The translations under genes were made by a program, and so were the position numbers. A stretch of DNA of 64,000 nucleotides from Streptomyces sp. NBC_00224 (lineage in GTDB: Bacteria; Actinomycetota; Actinomycetes; Streptomycetales; Streptomycetaceae), in NCBI RefSeq assembly GCF_041435195.1, contig NZ_CP108106.1, forward strand, positions 7,329,001-7,393,000. Reading direction: 5' to 3'. This document shows, piece after piece, positions 40,766 to 49,843 of the stretch. Under the pieces are notes generated by a model. The model was not told the origin of the DNA. It saw only the letters and a list, made by a program, of their open reading frames with translations, and ran no database searches. The number at the start of each line of letters is the position of its first letter. The first letter of the stretch is position 1.

Positions 40766-42973
40766 CTAGAGCTCCTTGATCCGGATGTCGCGGTACGAGA
40801 TCACATCCGTCGCACTGTGCACCTGGAGCCCGATGTAGCCCGCGTCGAAGCGGCGCCCGTCCGTGCCCGGGTCGTCGCTCCTGGGCGGTGCGAACACCTG
40901 CCCGCCGGTGTTGTCGAACTCGTTGATCAGCACACCGTTGCGCAGCACCGAGTAGTGCTGGCCGACCACCCGGATCTCGTAGTCGTTCCAGGTGCCCTTC
41001 GGGGTGACGCCCGCCCCCGCCAGGCCCACCCGGTCGAAGCCGTAGACCGAACCCGTCTTGTACATGTCGCCGTCGGGGCGGTCGAGGACCTGCACCTCGT
41101 GGCCGTACTTGATGGCGACCCACTCGGGGCGCGGCTCCTCCGGATGGTCGTGGACCCAGGGGAAGCGCACGAACACCCCGCTGTTGGCGTTGCCGGTGCC
41201 CGGGGCGTCGTCCCGCCAGCGCAGCTTCAGCGAGAAGTCCTCGTACGTGCGCTGCGCGAACCACAGCATGCCGAGGCCGTCCTTCGAGGTGCCGCTGGTC
41301 ATCGAGCCGTCGGCGTTGAGCGCGAAGGAACCGCCGCCCACCTGCTGCCACTTGTCGAACGACGTCCTCGTGCCGTCGAACAGGTCGCGGTAGCCGGTGT
41401 GCTGCCCCGGCGCGCCGATGCCCGACTGCCGGGCGGCCGTCCGGATCCGCTTCTGCTCGCGCTGGTCGATCAGCCCCTCGGCCACGAGCTTCGCCAGCAC
41501 ACCGTCGACGTGCTTGAGGAAGAGCGCGGTCGACGACCAGTCCTTCTCGTCCTCGATGAGCTCGCCCACGGTGCACCGGTTGCGCGCGACCCGGTTCGGC
41601 ACGCCCGAGTCGACCGTGCCCACGATCACCGTGAGGCGCTCGTCGTGCTCGGGGCAGTGCGGCGCCGGGACCCCGCCGCCCTCCGCCACGGTGAACGCCG
41701 TCCGCGCGGCCGGCGAGGTGTTGCCCGCCTTGTCGCTCGCGCGGTACGCCACGGTGTGGCGGCCCACCCGGTCGACGACCACGGGCGCGGAGTACGCGAG
41801 GTAGGGGCCCTCGTCCAGCGAGTACTCGATCTTCTCGACACCCGACTCGGTGTCGCTCGCGCTCACCGTCACCTTGGCGCTGTCGAGGTAGGCGCCGTCC
41901 GAGTTCTTCGCGCCGCTCACCTCCACCCCGGTGGTCGGCGGAGTACGGTCCCGCACCGGCGGTGCCACCACCGTGAACGCGGCGGTCTTCTCGGCCGCCG
42001 TGTTGCCCGCCCGGTCGGCGGCCCGGTAGCGCACCCGGTGCGCGCCCGGCTCGTGGACCATCACCGGCCCCGCGTACGGCTGCCAGGCGGCGCCGTCCGC
42101 GAGCGCGTACTCGATGGAGGCGACGCCCGACCCGGTGTCGGAGGCGGAGACGGTGACCGTCGCCATGCCCACGTACGCGCCGTCGGCGTCGGTCTCGCCC
42201 GTCACCGTCGCCGAGGTCTCCGGCGGCGCCTTGTCGTCCGTCGGCGGCGCGGCCACCGCGAACGTCACGCTCTTCTCGGCGGCGGTGTTGCCCGCCTTGT
42301 CGGTCGCCCGGTAGCGCACGGTGTGGCTGCCGAGCTCATGGACCATGAACGCCGTGGTGTACGGCTGCCAGGCGCCGTCCGCGAGCGCGTACTCGACGCG
42401 GTCGACGCCCGACCCCGCGTCGGTCGCGGTCAGGGTGACCGTGGCCATCCCGATGTAGGCGCCGTCCGTGTTCCGGTCGCCGTCGACCTTCGCCGCCGTC
42501 TCGGGCGCGGTGGTGTCGCCGCCCCCGCCGTCCGTGACGGTCAGAATCCCCTGCATCTGGCCGTGGCCGGGAATGGTGCAGTGGTAGAGGTAGCGGCCCG
42601 GCGTCAGAGTGACCTCGGCGGTGTGCCGGCCGCCCTGGTCGTCGGCCGGGTTGGCGAGGATGTTCAGCGGTACGTCGTGGTTGTACTCGGGGTCGGAGAC
42701 GTCGAACGTCAGGGTGTGCGGCATGCCGGTGGTGTTGCCGGTGGCCCTGCTGTTCTCGAAGACGACCGTGGCCTTGCCCGCCACGGCCGTGGCGGGCGCC
42801 GAGGTGTACTTGGTGATGTCGTCGCCCGCCGTCCAGGTGAGCACCTGATCGGCCGCGACGGCTCTGCGGGCGGCCGGTGTTCCCTGCGCCCCGGCCGGGC
42901 TCAGCCCGACGACCAGCAGCAGCGCGGTGAACAGCGCGGCCCACACTCCCGGCGCCTTGCGGAGTCCGCTCAC
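40766..42973 (-). CDS. Secreted cupredoxin - OmpL47 repeats - DUF1080 (3-keto-glycoside hydrolase-like) protein
   Basis: This 735-residue protein starts at GTG overlapping the upstream stop, with GAGGAGGG at fair spacing. After a signal (1-30) comes a blue-copper domain (about 42-150) with all four type-1 ligands visible: His in MPHTLTF, then Cys, His and Met in HCTIPGHGQM. Three OmpL47/Ig-like repeats follow (about 157-428), each with GVxxxEY-x-L and YRAxDxAGNT. A helical stretch (about 440-525) leads to DUF1080 (about 528-735; DLFDGT, NANSGVFVRF, EVQVLDRPD, YEIRVVG). DUF1080 proteins include 3-keto-disaccharide hydrolases. It forms an operon with the ThuA-dehydrogenase gene and may accept its electrons. 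Confidence 0.88.
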   Translation of the reverse strand: MSGLRKAPGVWAALFTALLLVVGLSPAGAQGTPAARRAVAADQVLTWTAGDDITKYTSAPATAVAGKATVVFENSRATGNTTGMPHTLTFDVSDPEYNHDVPLNILANPADDQGGRHTAEVTLTPGRYLYHCTIPGHGQMQGILTVTDGGGGDTTAPETAAKVDGDRNTDGAYIGMATVTLTATDAGSGVDRVEYALADGAWQPYTTAFMVHELGSHTVRYRATDKAGNTAAEKSVTFAVAAPPTDDKAPPETSATVTGETDADGAYVGMATVTVSASDTGSGVASIEYALADGAAWQPYAGPVMVHEPGAHRVRYRAADRAGNTAAEKTAAFTVVAPPVRDRTPPTTGVEVSGAKNSDGAYLDSAKVTVSASDTESGVEKIEYSLDEGPYLAYSAPVVVDRVGRHTVAYRASDKAGNTSPAARTAFTVAEGGGVPAPHCPEHDERLTVIVGTVDSGVPNRVARNRCTVGELIEDEKDWSSTALFLKHVDGVLAKLVAEGLIDQREQKRIRTAARQSGIGAPGQHTGYRDLFDGTRTSFDKWQQVGGGSFALNADGSMTSGTSKDGLGMLWFAQRTYEDFSLKLRWRDDAPGTGNANSGVFVRFPWVHDHPEEPRPEWVAIKYGHEVQVLDRPDGDMYKTGSVYGFDRVGLAGAGVTPKGTWNDYEIRVVGQHYSVLRNGVLINEFDNTGGQVFAPPRSDDPGTDGRRFDAGYIGLQVHSATDVISYRDIRIKEL

Positions 42974-45486
42974 CGTGCCGCCCTCCTCGCCAGTGCGGAG
43001 GCGGCCGGAGTCGCGGCGCCGCCCTGGTAAGTGATGTGCCACAGTGCCGACTTGGCGTCCGAGGTGAAGAAGCCGCGCCCGTAGTCGAGGACGTACAGCG
43101 AGCCGTCCGGGGCGAACTTCCAGTCCATCAGATTGCGGATGCCGTCCGCGCCCACCGGGATGATCTTCTTCAGCGACTCGGCGTGCACCGGAAGCCCGCC
43201 CCTGCCGACCGTCTTCGGGTCGGTGAGGACCGCGTGGCGCGGCTGGTCGCCGTCGTAGAAGTCGCCCACGAACCACTTGCCGTCCCAGTACGCGGGCCAT
43301 GCGCCGGGCCCGGCCGAGGCCGCGTCGTACCGGTAGACGGGGCCGTTCATGGTCGCCTGCCCGCCGCCCTTGAGCCACGGCAGCAGCAGCTTCTGCTCAC
43401 TGGTCCGGTAGCTCGGCACACCGGCCGCGTCGCGCGGATAGTCGGGGCCGCCGCCCTGCGGCGAGTACCAGATGGTGTTGCCGGTGACCGGCGGCAGGTT
43501 CACCAGGCCGTCGTTGTTGGGCGACTCGTTTTTGGGGTGGTCGCAGTCGTACCAGCCCAGCGGCTTGGCCGGGTCCGGCAGATTGCGGTCGCGGTAGGGC
43601 TGCTTGTTGCCCATGCAGTACGGCCAGCCGTGGTTGCCCGCCCGGGTGATGGCCGCGAACGTGTCGTACTTGGCCGGGCCCCAGGTCGTCGACGGCTCCC
43701 CGGCGTCCGGGCCGACCCATCCCGCGTACAGGACGTCGGTCGACTTGTCGACGAAGATGCGCGCCGGGTTGCGCACGCCCATCACATAGATCTCCCCGCG
43801 CGTCCTGCCGCCGCCCTCGTCCGGCTCCTCGCCGGTGAAGAGGTTGCCCGCCGGGAGCGTGTAGCTGCCGTCGGGCTCGGGGTGGACGCGCAGGATCTTG
43901 CCGTTGAGGTTGTGGGTGTTCCCGGCGGTGCGGCGGGCGTCCGCGAACGAGAGGCCCTTGTAGCGGGGCTCGGGGTTGTTGCCCGAGTAACCGTCGCTGA
44001 ACCGCGAGGAGTTGTTGTCGCCGGTGGCGATGTAGAGGTTGCCTTTGGAGTCCCAGGTCATCCCGCCGCCCGCGTGGCAGCAGCTGTGGATCTGTACGGG
44101 CCAGCTGAGCAGCACTTTCTCGCTGCCGAGGTCCAGTTTGTTGGTGGCGAGATCGAGCGTGAAGCGGGAGACGCGGCGCTCGCCCGTCTGCGTGTCGCGG
44201 TTGATCCGGGAGTGCGGGGTGTAGTGCAGATACACCCAGCCGTTCTGCTCGAACTTCGGGTCGAGCTCGATGCCTACCAAGCCCTCCTCGACCTTGACCA
44301 GTTCGTCGCCGCCGCCCTTGTTGCCGAAGACGGTGAGCGCGCCCGCGAGGGTCACCTTGCCCGTCTTCGGGTCGTAGACGTGGATCTGGCCCTGGCCCTT
44401 GCCGACGTCGGGGCTGTTCCAGTCGGTGACGACCGGCGCGCCGGCGTCGCCGCCGCCCCGGCCGATGTAGAGCACCCGTCCGTCGGGCGCGACCACCAGG
44501 CCGTGCGGCTCGCCGATCTGGTCGGACTGCCCGGGCTGGTTGGGCTTGGTGACGCGCTCGGCCGTGTAGTTGGCGTCGATGGTGGCCTTGCAGTCCGCGC
44601 GCGAGAGACGGGTGGTCCACTGGAGGGCGCCGCGCAGATGCGCGCGGAAGTCGGTCTCGTCGAAGGAGGAGACCGTACCGCCCATGGCGGTGTAGAAGGA
44701 CCGGCCGCCGTCGTAGTCGCGGCACCAGGAGACCGGGTGGTCCCAGCCGTTGGCGCCCTCGCCCGGTCTGTACGTCAGCTCGCGCACCCGGGCCACGGTG
44801 TGCACCTGGCCGGACGGGTTCCTGGCCCAGTTGAACCACCGGTCCGGGCGCTTCCACTCCAGTGGGAGCGAGGCGGTGGCCGGGTGGCGGCGGTCGCCGA
44901 CCTCGACGACGGCCCGCTGGACGTCGGCCGGGCTCTTCGCGGGCCGGGCGCCCACGAGCCCGGTGAACCAGTCCGAGTACGGCTCGGTGCGGGCCGCGTC
45001 GTGGATGCCGAGGAAGCCGCCGCCCGCCTCCATATAGGCCTCCAGGCCCGCCTCCTGCTCGGGGTCGAGCACATCGCCGCCGCCGGTCAGGAAGACGACG
45101 GCGTTGTAGGTGCCGAGCCGTGCGGCACTGGTGAAGACCGACGCGTCGGCGCTCGCTTCCGTCCTGAACCGCCCCTCGGCAGGGCCGGTCCGGCCGATCC
45201 GCTCGATCGCCGCGATACCCGCGTCCACGGTCGGGGACTCGTCCGTCGCCGAGGCGTGGAAGACCAGCACCTTGACGTCGGCGCTGCCGGGCGGCGACGG
45301 CACGGACAACGTTGTCGCGGGGTGTACCCGCTGCGGTCCGGGCTGGTCGGGTGTCGGCGTCGCGGCCGCCGGTGTCGTACCGCCGCCGAGCAGGGACGCG
45401 GCCAGGGCGCCGGCCGCGAGGGCCATCGCCGGGCCGTGCCGCCGTAAGTGCCGGGATCTCGACCTCTGGTGTGGTGCGCGGTGCAT
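42970..45486 (-). CDS. Secreted ThuA-like - PQQ-type sugar dehydrogenase fusion
   Basis: This 838-residue protein has ATG 45486 as likely start, after a GGGGTGGG stretch; the frame is open upstream. A signal (about 1-43) precedes a ThuA-like domain (about 55-285; VLVFHASA, GGFLGIHDAA, WCRDYDGGRSFYTAMGG). From about 300 to 830 lies a beta-propeller of the soluble glucose/sorbosone dehydrogenase kind (EPHGLVVAPDGRVLYIGRGG, GLVGIELDPKF, SCCHAGGGMTWDSKGNLYIA, ITRAGNHGWPYC). ThuA of rhizobia works in keto-disaccharide metabolism. The fusion suggests oxidation and rearrangement of a sugar outside the cell; the substrate is unknown. Confidence 0.88.
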   Translation of the reverse strand: MHRAPHQRSRSRHLRRHGPAMALAAGALAASLLGGGTTPAAATPTPDQPGPQRVHPATTLSVPSPPGSADVKVLVFHASATDESPTVDAGIAAIERIGRTGPAEGRFRTEASADASVFTSAARLGTYNAVVFLTGGGDVLDPEQEAGLEAYMEAGGGFLGIHDAARTEPYSDWFTGLVGARPAKSPADVQRAVVEVGDRRHPATASLPLEWKRPDRWFNWARNPSGQVHTVARVRELTYRPGEGANGWDHPVSWCRDYDGGRSFYTAMGGTVSSFDETDFRAHLRGALQWTTRLSRADCKATIDANYTAERVTKPNQPGQSDQIGEPHGLVVAPDGRVLYIGRGGGDAGAPVVTDWNSPDVGKGQGQIHVYDPKTGKVTLAGALTVFGNKGGGDELVKVEEGLVGIELDPKFEQNGWVYLHYTPHSRINRDTQTGERRVSRFTLDLATNKLDLGSEKVLLSWPVQIHSCCHAGGGMTWDSKGNLYIATGDNNSSRFSDGYSGNNPEPRYKGLSFADARRTAGNTHNLNGKILRVHPEPDGSYTLPAGNLFTGEEPDEGGGRTRGEIYVMGVRNPARIFVDKSTDVLYAGWVGPDAGEPSTTWGPAKYDTFAAITRAGNHGWPYCMGNKQPYRDRNLPDPAKPLGWYDCDHPKNESPNNDGLVNLPPVTGNTIWYSPQGGGPDYPRDAAGVPSYRTSEQKLLLPWLKGGGQATMNGPVYRYDAASAGPGAWPAYWDGKWFVGDFYDGDQPRHAVLTDPKTVGRGGLPVHAESLKKIIPVGADGIRNLMDWKFAPDGSLYVLDYGRGFFTSDAKSALWHITYQGGAATPAASALARRAAR

Positions 45487-45683
45487 GTGGTCACCCACCC
45501 CTCGTTGGTCACAGCAACAGCGGACGAAGCTAGACCTCTTTCGACGGTTCGCCAAGAGATAAGGCTCGATGCGGACCAACTTTGTCCTGGATGTGGATAA
45601 ACGAAGATCCTCCGGCTACGGTACGGGCGTCCCGGGGGCCCCAGAGGCCCCGTCAATCTCCGTACGGATGTGGGGAGTTCGGC

Positions 45684-46667
45684 ATGGACAGACGCGGGTT
45701 CAACCGCCGGATGCTGGCGGGCGGGGCGATGGCGGCGACCGGGGTGACATCGTTGTCGACGACTGCCGCCCGGGCGCCGGAGGCCGTTGCGGCCGGGGAC
45801 CCGCCGCCCAGGACCGCACCGACGGGCGGCCAGGTCCGCCATCTGCGGCTGTACGCCGAGGAGATGGCGGGCGGGGGCATGGGCTACGGCCTGGAGAAGG
45901 GCCGCGCGACCGTGCCGGGCCCGCTGATCGAGCTCGTCGAGGGCGACACCCTCCACGTCGAGTTCGAGAACGCCCTGGACGTCCCGGTGAGCCTGCACGC
46001 GCACGGCGTGGACTACGACACCGCGAGCGACGGCACGGCGCTCAATCGCAGCGCCGTGGAGCCCGGCGGAACCCGGACGTACACCTGGCGCACCCACGCT
46101 CCCGGCCGCCGCGCGGACGGCACTTGGCGGCCCGGCAGCGCGGGCTACTGGCACTACCACGACCATGTGGTGGGCACCGAGCACGGCACCGGCGGCATCC
46201 GCAAGGGGCTGTACGGCGGGGTGGTGGTGCGGCGCAAGGGCGACGTCCTGCCCGACCGCACGTTCACCGTCGTCTTCAACGACATGACCGTCAACAACAG
46301 GCAGGGCCACCAGAGCCCGGACTTCCGGGCAACGGTCGGCGACCGCGTCGAGTTCCTGGTGATCACGCACGGCGAGTACTACCACACGTTCCACATCCAC
46401 GGGCATCGCTGGGCGGACAACCGGACGGGCCTGCTGACCGGCCCGGACGACCCGAGCCGGGTGATCGACACGAAGATCACCGGCCCCGCCGAGTCGTTCG
46501 GCTTCCAGGTCCTCGCGGGCGAGCACGTCGGCGCGGGCGCCTGGATGTACCACTGTCATGTACAGAGCCACTCCGACATGGGTATGGCCGGGCTGTTCCT
46601 GGTCGCCAAGCCGGACGGCACGATTCCGGGGTACGACCCGCACGACCCGCACGACCCGCACCACTAG
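45684..46667 (+). CDS. Small two-domain laccase (multicopper oxidase, SLAC type)
   Basis: ATG 45684, with GGGGAG 7 bases upstream, gives 327 residues beginning [11 protein letters not shown], a twin-arginine signal. Copper ligands are all visible: [22 protein letters not shown] and [13 protein letters not shown]. Only two cupredoxin domains are present, as in SLAC of S. coelicolor, which works as a homotrimer outside the cell. The last residues are a DPH repeat (four-fold Asp-Pro-His), possibly metal-binding. It is divergent from the sugar dehydrogenase gene across 197 bases and converges on the IclR gene with a 9-base gap. Confidence 0.93.
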   Translation: MDRRGFNRRMLAGGAMAATGVTSLSTTAARAPEAVAAGDPPPRTAPTGGQVRHLRLYAEEMAGGGMGYGLEKGRATVPGPLIELVEGDTLHVEFENALDVPVSLHAHGVDYDTASDGTALNRSAVEPGGTRTYTWRTHAPGRRADGTWRPGSAGYWHYHDHVVGTEHGTGGIRKGLYGGVVVRRKGDVLPDRTFTVVFNDMTVNNRQGHQSPDFRATVGDRVEFLVITHGEYYHTFHIHGHRWADNRTGLLTGPDDPSRVIDTKITGPAESFGFQVLAGEHVGAGAWMYHCHVQSHSDMGMAGLFLVAKPDGTIPGYDPHDPHDPHH

Positions 46668-46676
46668 GGCCTGCCG

Positions 46677-47426
46677 TTACGCGGTGGGCGGGCGGCGCTC
46701 GGCCGGGGGCAGCAGCAGTATCTCCAGGGCCTGGGCGCACGCGCGCGCCTGCGCCAGGAACCAGGCGCCGCGCTCGTCCGCCATCACCGTGGGCGCCGCC
46801 CGCAGCGAGAGGGCGAAGCGGGCGTGGCCGGAGCGGTCGAGGACCGGCACGGCGAGCGTGCGCGTCCCGTACGCGCTGCCGTACGCGCCGATGGGGGCCG
46901 TCTCGCTCTCCTCGCGCGCGAAGCCGTCGGCCCGTACGTCCGCCAACTCATCGTCCAGGGCCGCCACCTCGTCCGGCCGGGGCCAGGCGAGCAGCACCCG
47001 GCCCGGCGCGGTCGAGCGCAGCGGGCGGCGCAGCCCGGCCATCGGGGGAACCGGGCCGCCCGCGACGGTCACCACGTGCGGGCCGCTGCGCAGCGCGAGG
47101 TCGGCGGCGGCGCCGGTCCGCGCGGCCAGGTCGGCCAGCTCGGGAGCGGCCAGGTGCAGCCCGCGCTGGTGGTACGAGAGGCGGCCGAGCTCGGTCATGG
47201 CGGGACCGAGCCGGTAGCGCGCGGTCCGCACGTCCTGCTCCAGGAAGCCCGCCCCGACGAGCGTCCGGGCCAGCCGGTGCGCGGTGGAGACGGGTAACCC
47301 CAGCCGCCGGGAGAGATCGGACGCGCTGAGTTCGGGGCCGTTGTCGTGGAAGGAGTGCAGCACCTCCAGGGCGCGCTGCACGGCCTGCGCGCCGGTCGGT
47401 GTGCGCACCGTGGTGGCGTCGGTCAT
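46677..47426 (-). CDS. IclR-family transcriptional regulator
   Basis: This 249-residue protein starts at ATG 47426 after AGGGAG. The N-terminal winged helix (AVQRALEVLHSFHDNG, LSASDLSRRLGLPVSTAHRL) is followed by the effector domain (PGRVLLAWPRPDEV, FAREESETAPIGAYGSAYG, LAVPVLDRSGHARFALSL), the order of IclR proteins. The ligand is unknown. It is divergent from the WhiB-like gene and could control the laccase or its own promoter. Confidence 0.9.
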   Translation of the reverse strand: MTDATTVRTPTGAQAVQRALEVLHSFHDNGPELSASDLSRRLGLPVSTAHRLARTLVGAGFLEQDVRTARYRLGPAMTELGRLSYHQRGLHLAAPELADLAARTGAAADLALRSGPHVVTVAGGPVPPMAGLRRPLRSTAPGRVLLAWPRPDEVAALDDELADVRADGFAREESETAPIGAYGSAYGTRTLAVPVLDRSGHARFALSLRAAPTVMADERGAWFLAQARACAQALEILLLPPAERRPPTA

Positions 47427-47505
47427 ATCGGCTCCCTGCCGGGTCGTGATCGTCGAAGGCACCACACTACGGCCGGGCCATCTGGTCGCTCAGGGCAACG
47501 GCAAA

Positions 47506-47530
47506 GGCGGCCGGAACCGCTCCGGCCGCC
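47506..47530. repeat. Perfect inverted repeat, 10-bp arms, in divergent region
   Basis: GGCGGCCGGA, loop ACCGC, TCCGGCCGCC. It is terminator-like without a T-run and lies between two genes transcribed away from each other, where a terminator is not expected. It may be an operator for the IclR protein or end a small RNA. Confidence 0.45.
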
Positions 47531-47712
47531 GTCCTGATCAAGAGCGAGCCGCAGGGCGGGGCGGGGGAGTGGACGGGCGGGGCGCGTGCGGTCGAGGGGC
47601 TTCGCGGCAGCCGTAATCGGCCAAAGATCGCGTGGTGGGAGGTGATCGCTTGACGCGGGCGGCGCGGGGCGTTCAACGATCATTGACCGGACGTTGATCT
47701 GGCCGGTCCAGC

Positions 47713-47988
47713 ATGGATGTCATGTCGATCAACACCACCATCGCCGGGCAGGAACTCGCCTGGCAGGAGACCGCGTTGTGCGCCCAGGCGGGGCCCGAGT
47801 TCTTCTTCCCCGCTCCCGGGAGCTCGACGCGGGAGGCCAAGCAGCTCTGCGGCAGCTGTGAGGAACGCCAGGCCTGCCTGGAGTACGCGCTGGCGAACGA
47901 CGAGCGGTTCGGCGTCTGGGGCGGCCTCTCCGAGCAGGAGAGACTCCAGCTCCAGCGCAGCCGCGAACTCCAGCGCAGCCGGGCCTGA
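47713..47988 (+). CDS. WhiB-family (Wbl) iron-sulfur transcriptional regulator
   Basis: This 91-residue protein shows the four Cys of Wbl proteins: one in ALCAQAG (about 23), then CGSCEERQAC (about 46, 49, 55), followed by GVWGG and a Gln/Arg-rich basic tail. Wbl proteins bind a [4Fe-4S] cluster and work with the principal sigma factor. The N-terminus is uncertain: ATG 47713 or ATG 47722; neither has a good ribosome site. The tail holds a short direct repeat (LQRSRELQRSR). A hairpin at 48002-48032 follows. Confidence 0.9.
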   Translation: MDVMSINTTIAGQELAWQETALCAQAGPEFFFPAPGSSTREAKQLCGSCEERQACLEYALANDERFGVWGGLSEQERLQLQRSRELQRSRA

Positions 47989-48001
47989 CAGACCGAGCCA
48001 C

Positions 48002-48032
48002 GAACCCGGCCGCCTCAGGAACGGCCGGGTTC
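48002..48032 (+). terminator. Hairpin downstream of the WhiB-like gene
   Basis: GAACCCGGCCG at 48002-48012, a 9-base loop, and its exact complement CGGCCGGGTTC at 48022-48032. It starts 14 bases after the stop codon. There is no strong T-run, as usual for Streptomyces terminators. Confidence 0.65.
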
Positions 48033-48152
48033 CGCCGGCGGACGCGCGTGCCCGTTTCGGGGGCGGGCCGCGCGTCCGCGCTCTGGCACGTCCGGCCCCG
48101 GCGGGTCATGCTGGGCGGGGTGAAGACCCAACGTCACGGCCTGGAGGGCGTG

Positions 48153-49754
48153 TTGAGGACAGCGGGCGGCACGGCGGATCGCACGTACGACTACATCGTG
48201 GTGGGGGCGGGTTCGGCGGGCTGTGTGCTCGCGGCGCGGCTCTCCGAGGACCCCGGCGTCCGGGTCGCGCTCGTCGAGTCGGGGCCACGCGACCGCAAAC
48301 CGGAGATCCGCATCCCCGCCGCCTTCCCGAAGCTCTTCAAGACCTCGTACGACTGGGACTTCACCACCGCGAAGCAGGAGGGGCTCGGCGGGCGCGAGCT
48401 CTACTGGCCGCGCGGCCACACCCTCGGCGGCTCCTCGTCCATCAACGCCATGATGTGGGTCCGCGGCCACCGCGCCGACTACGACGCGTGGGCCGAGGCC
48501 GCCGGGCCCGAGTGGGCGTACGACGAGTTCGTCCGGTACTTCCGCCGGGCCGAGCGCTGGACGGGCCCGGCGCCCCGGGACTCGGTGTACGGCACGGAAG
48601 GGCCGCTGTGGATCTCGCCGCTGCGCGACCCCAGCCCGCTCACCTTCGCCTTCCTCGCGGCCTGTCACGACCGCGGCATCACCGGGCTGAGGGAGCTCAA
48701 CGGCCCCGACCACTCCGGGTACGCGACGACTCCCGTGAACCAGAAGAAGGGGCGCCGATGGAGCGCCGCCGACGGCTATCTCAAACCCGCCGCGCACCGC
48801 CCCAATCTGGACATCATCACCCAGACCCGGGTGCGCGGGCTGGAGTTCGAGGGGACCAGGGTCACCGGAGTCCTCGCGGAGGGCGCCCCTGGCACCCTCA
48901 CCGCAAGCCGCGAGGTCATCCTCAGCGCGGGCGCCATCGGCTCGCCGCACCTGCTGATGCTCTCCGGGATCGGCGACCCCGAGCGGCTGCGGGAGGCCGG
49001 GGTCGAGGTCAAGGTGGCGTCGCCGGACGTCGGCCGCCACCTCCAGGACCACCTCGCGTACGCGGTGACCGTGCGCTGCCCCGAGCCCGTCACGCTCACC
49101 GGCGCCGACACGCTGCCCAACCTCGGCCGCTTCCTGCTGCGCGGCCGGGGGCCGCTGACCTCCAACCTCGGGGAGGCCGTCGCGTTCGTGCGCACCCGGC
49201 CCGGCCTGGCGGCGCCCGACATCGAGCTGATCTTCGCCCCGGCGCCGTTCGTCGACCACGGCCTCACCCCGCCCACCGAGCACGGCGTCACCATCGGGGT
49301 CGTCCTGCTCCAGCCCGCCGGCGAGGGCCGCATCGACCTGGGCGGGACGGCCGCCACCACCCCGCCCCGGATCGACCCCGGCTATCTCACCGCCGAGGAG
49401 GACCTGCGCCGACTGATGGTGGGGGTGCGCCGGGCGGAGCAGCTGCTCGCGACCCCGGCCCTGGCCGAGCACACCGGAGGGCCGCTGGCGCCCTACCCGG
49501 GCGTCGTCGACGACGAGGCGCTCGCGGCGGCGGTGCGCGGCTCCGCCGAGACGCTGTACCACCCGGTGGGCACCTGCCGGATGGGCAGCGACGAGGGCTC
49601 GGTCACCGACCCCCGGCTCCGCGTGCGCGGCGCCGAGGGTCTGCGGGTGGTCGACGCCTCCGTCATGCCGCGCATCACCCGCGGCCACACGCACGCCCCG
49701 ACGGTCGCCCTCGCCGAGAAGGCGGCGGAGCTGATCCGGGAGGACGCGCGGTAG
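48153..49754 (+). CDS. GMC-family FAD oxidoreductase (choline/alcohol dehydrogenase-like)
   Basis: I suggest TTG 48153, with GGAGGG at 4 bases, giving 533 residues starting just before the FAD site YDYIVVGAGSAGCVLAARL; ATG 48108 is an alternative. The GMC signatures PRGHTLGGSSSINAM and SAGAIGSPHLLMLSGIG are clear, and the catalytic region YHPVGTCRMG holds the His, with the end HAPTVALAEKAAELI. It oxidises an alcohol; choline dehydrogenase and oxidase are the nearest well-known relatives, but the substrate cannot be read from sequence. It stands alone between the WhiB-like gene and the convergent desaturase gene. Confidence 0.9.
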   Translation: MRTAGGTADRTYDYIVVGAGSAGCVLAARLSEDPGVRVALVESGPRDRKPEIRIPAAFPKLFKTSYDWDFTTAKQEGLGGRELYWPRGHTLGGSSSINAMMWVRGHRADYDAWAEAAGPEWAYDEFVRYFRRAERWTGPAPRDSVYGTEGPLWISPLRDPSPLTFAFLAACHDRGITGLRELNGPDHSGYATTPVNQKKGRRWSAADGYLKPAAHRPNLDIITQTRVRGLEFEGTRVTGVLAEGAPGTLTASREVILSAGAIGSPHLLMLSGIGDPERLREAGVEVKVASPDVGRHLQDHLAYAVTVRCPEPVTLTGADTLPNLGRFLLRGRGPLTSNLGEAVAFVRTRPGLAAPDIELIFAPAPFVDHGLTPPTEHGVTIGVVLLQPAGEGRIDLGGTAATTPPRIDPGYLTAEEDLRRLMVGVRRAEQLLATPALAEHTGGPLAPYPGVVDDEALAAAVRGSAETLYHPVGTCRMGSDEGSVTDPRLRVRGAEGLRVVDASVMPRITRGHTHAPTVALAEKAAELIREDAR

Positions 49755-49843
49755 CGGGGTTCAGCGGGTCCGGCAGCCGAAGGCCGGGCGGCCGGGCTCG
49801 CGCCGAACGGAGCGAGCCGGGCCCACGCGCCGGGCCGTGGCCG

